Part shown: one piece after another, positions 62,573 through 64,000 of the stretch
How the letters are laid out: each line of letters opens with the position of its first letter
Numbering within the stretch: the stretch's first letter is position 1
DNA from: Eukaryota sp. TZLM1-RC
Lineage: Eukaryota > Metamonada: BaSk clade
DNA length: 64,000 bases
Assembly (NCBI GenBank): GCA_040285825.1
Contig: JAUPSS010000002.1
Location: 2,790,001-2,854,000 of the forward strand
Reading direction: 5' to 3'
Program-made: the position numbers and the translations under genes
Notes under the pieces: generated by a model
The model's database searches: none
Told to the model about the DNA's origin: nothing
Seen by the model: the letters and a program-made list of their open reading frames with translations, nothing else

Positions 62573-63266
62573 GTTCGAATTCACCTCAGCTCACATTGCG
62601 ACATGCCATGAATTGTTCGAAATTGATAACTTATCGTTCTTCATTACATGATGCTGTTAGAGACACTGTTTTCAATATGGCACAAACTGCAAGGATATCG
62701 TGTATCAAAGAGCCCCTGCTGAAAGAAACACTTTCTCTGAATAATTTTAGTTCTGATGATAGAGGTGATGTATACTGTGATTGGATTGATAATTCTGAAG
62801 CTATTGTTGACTTTGTCTCATGTAATGTTGCAAACGATACTTTGGTTCACAGAAGAAAACTTAATCCTGTGGCTGCTCTGGATTTTAAAGCAAAAGAAAA
62901 ACATAGAAAGTATGATAAACATATTGAAGTAGCTAATGCTGGTAGAAATACACAGCTAGTTTTTATTGCTTTCCCATTTTCCACAAACGGAAGATTATCA
63001 GTTGAAGCAGAAACTTTTTTGAATGACTTGCAAAAAATGGTTCAAGAAAAAACAATGAAAAGATTTGGTATTTTTTTATGGCGTTCACGGATTCAATTTT
63101 CCATTATTAATAGATTACCTCGGTTTTTCAATCGAATAAGAGAAGCTTTAGCTAGACAGCAGGCAGATCAAGATTGTGTAGAGGAAATCTTGGTTCAATG
63201 ATATTCGTCCCATTAGTTATGAATTAATTTAATTAAGTGTACATGTTCAATAAATAAATTTTTCTG
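62573..63266 (+). mobile_element. retrotransposon 3' fragment, family A, with target-site duplication
   Basis: Open frame of about 200 codons to TGA 63201. LRHAMNCSKLITYRSSLHDA (end of the knuckle and following helix), IKEPLLKETLSL, nuclease segment DDRGDVYCDWIDNSEAIVDF, the LWRSRIQFSIINRLPRFFNR region, and end VEEILVQ. The 3' tail is A/T-rich with AATAAATAAA before the target repeat. This is the master sequence for the family A 3' ends elsewhere in the window. 5' truncated, so not mobile alone. Confidence 0.85.
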
Positions 63267-63280
63267 TACTAGAGCTATTT
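63267..63280 (+). repeat. target-site duplication, right copy
   Basis: tactagagctattt; pairs with 62559-62572. Confidence 0.8.
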
Positions 63281-64000
63281 TTTTAACTAAAAAGAGCTGA
63301 TTTTGATCACATAGAGCATCGTGCCAAAAACTGATTATATTCGATCAACTCTTCACAGTAGCGTTCGTGATTGCTATATTGAAATCTTCCAGAGTAATTA
63401 AATCCATGTAAAACTAACCCCTTTACCTTCTTATAGATCAAAATATCGTGATCATGATGCTGTGTGGTTAAACAAAACAGAAACAGAAAAAGATAAATGT
63501 ATTTATTAAATTTCACTGGTCCTTATAAAGGCCATCACTAGTGAAGTCTAAACTGGATCAATTGTTCACAATGCAACAATCATAAATGACGAGGTTTTAT
63601 TTAAAATAATTCAATAATCAAGTCATAATCAATTCAATAATTTTGACTTGTTTTTAATGGTGCAAGTTTTGGCACAACTGCAATAGAATTTTTAGTTTCC
63701 TTTTCATAATTGTGCATAAACGGCTTTTAATAACAATTAAAACAACTTGTTAGACAAATTGATTTGTTGTTTTGGTTTTCAATTGCTTGTTCATTTATCT
63801 ATATGGACAACATTTCATAAAACAATTTAAAGACAATTTAGGTAATGATGGTATCACAAATTGATGGAGACAGATCTTTGTATGATCTTGTCTCTTGTGC
63901 TCCACTATAAGCCATCGTCTACATAACAGTATATTATTGCCCCACTCTCTGATTATCCACCATAGTTGTCGGGTACTTGATTTATATTGTGCCTTGCCCA
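63281..64000. other. window end, nothing recognised
   Basis: AT-rich sequence to the end of the window. Open frames below 70 codons without recognisable features. Confidence 0.4.

Overview
This is nuclear DNA of an AT-rich unicellular eukaryote. The evidence is a tRNA-Asp with a eukaryotic body, eukaryote-only proteins (importin, Mediator MED7, condensin D2, shugoshin, R-SNARE, kinesin-7, a delta-tubulin-like protein), few and very short introns (26, 35 and probably 36 nt) with GT..AG ends, and many decayed non-LTR retrotransposons. Stops are TAA and TAG with occasional TGA, so the code looks standard. The delta-tubulin-like gene hints at a flagellate or flagellate ancestry. I cannot name the species.

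Layout. 1-11.2 kb: the end of an RCC1/LRR protein gene, retroelement debris, an importin-13/transportin-3-like gene (-), a 5'-truncated Fanzor (eukaryotic TnpB homologue) pseudogene abutting it head to head, a PH-domain protein gene, and more debris. 11.3-22.5 kb and 37.7-48.8 kb: the arms of a large inverted repeat. Each arm holds a two-HBD RNase H1-like gene that seems to lack its catalytic residues, a Fanzor relic, retroelement fragments, kinesin-7 5'-end relics, a kinesin-7 gene and a fragment of the condensin D2 gene. 22.5-37.7 kb: the spacer, with a further kinesin-7 copy, a retroelement inserted just upstream of it, strongly decayed retroelements and the intact condensin CAP-D2 gene. 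48.8-64 kb: MED7, an IQ-repeat/HEAT protein, shugoshin, tRNA-Asp, a cluster of retroelement insertions, a VAMP7-like SNARE with two tiny introns, the delta-tubulin-like gene, a longer Fanzor pseudogene, a small unknown ORF and one more retroelement.

Two mobile systems dominate. The first is a set of non-LTR retrotransposons with a YMDD reverse transcriptase, a zinc knuckle and a restriction-endonuclease-like C-terminal domain. All copies are 5'-truncated, and three still have 14-15 bp target-site duplications. The second is a set of Fanzor genes, all broken. Many host genes here relate to chromosome segregation (kinesin-7, CAP-D2, shugoshin, ASPM-like IQ protein). The family labels A-E for retroelement 3' ends are mine. 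All homology calls are by eye, without database searches.
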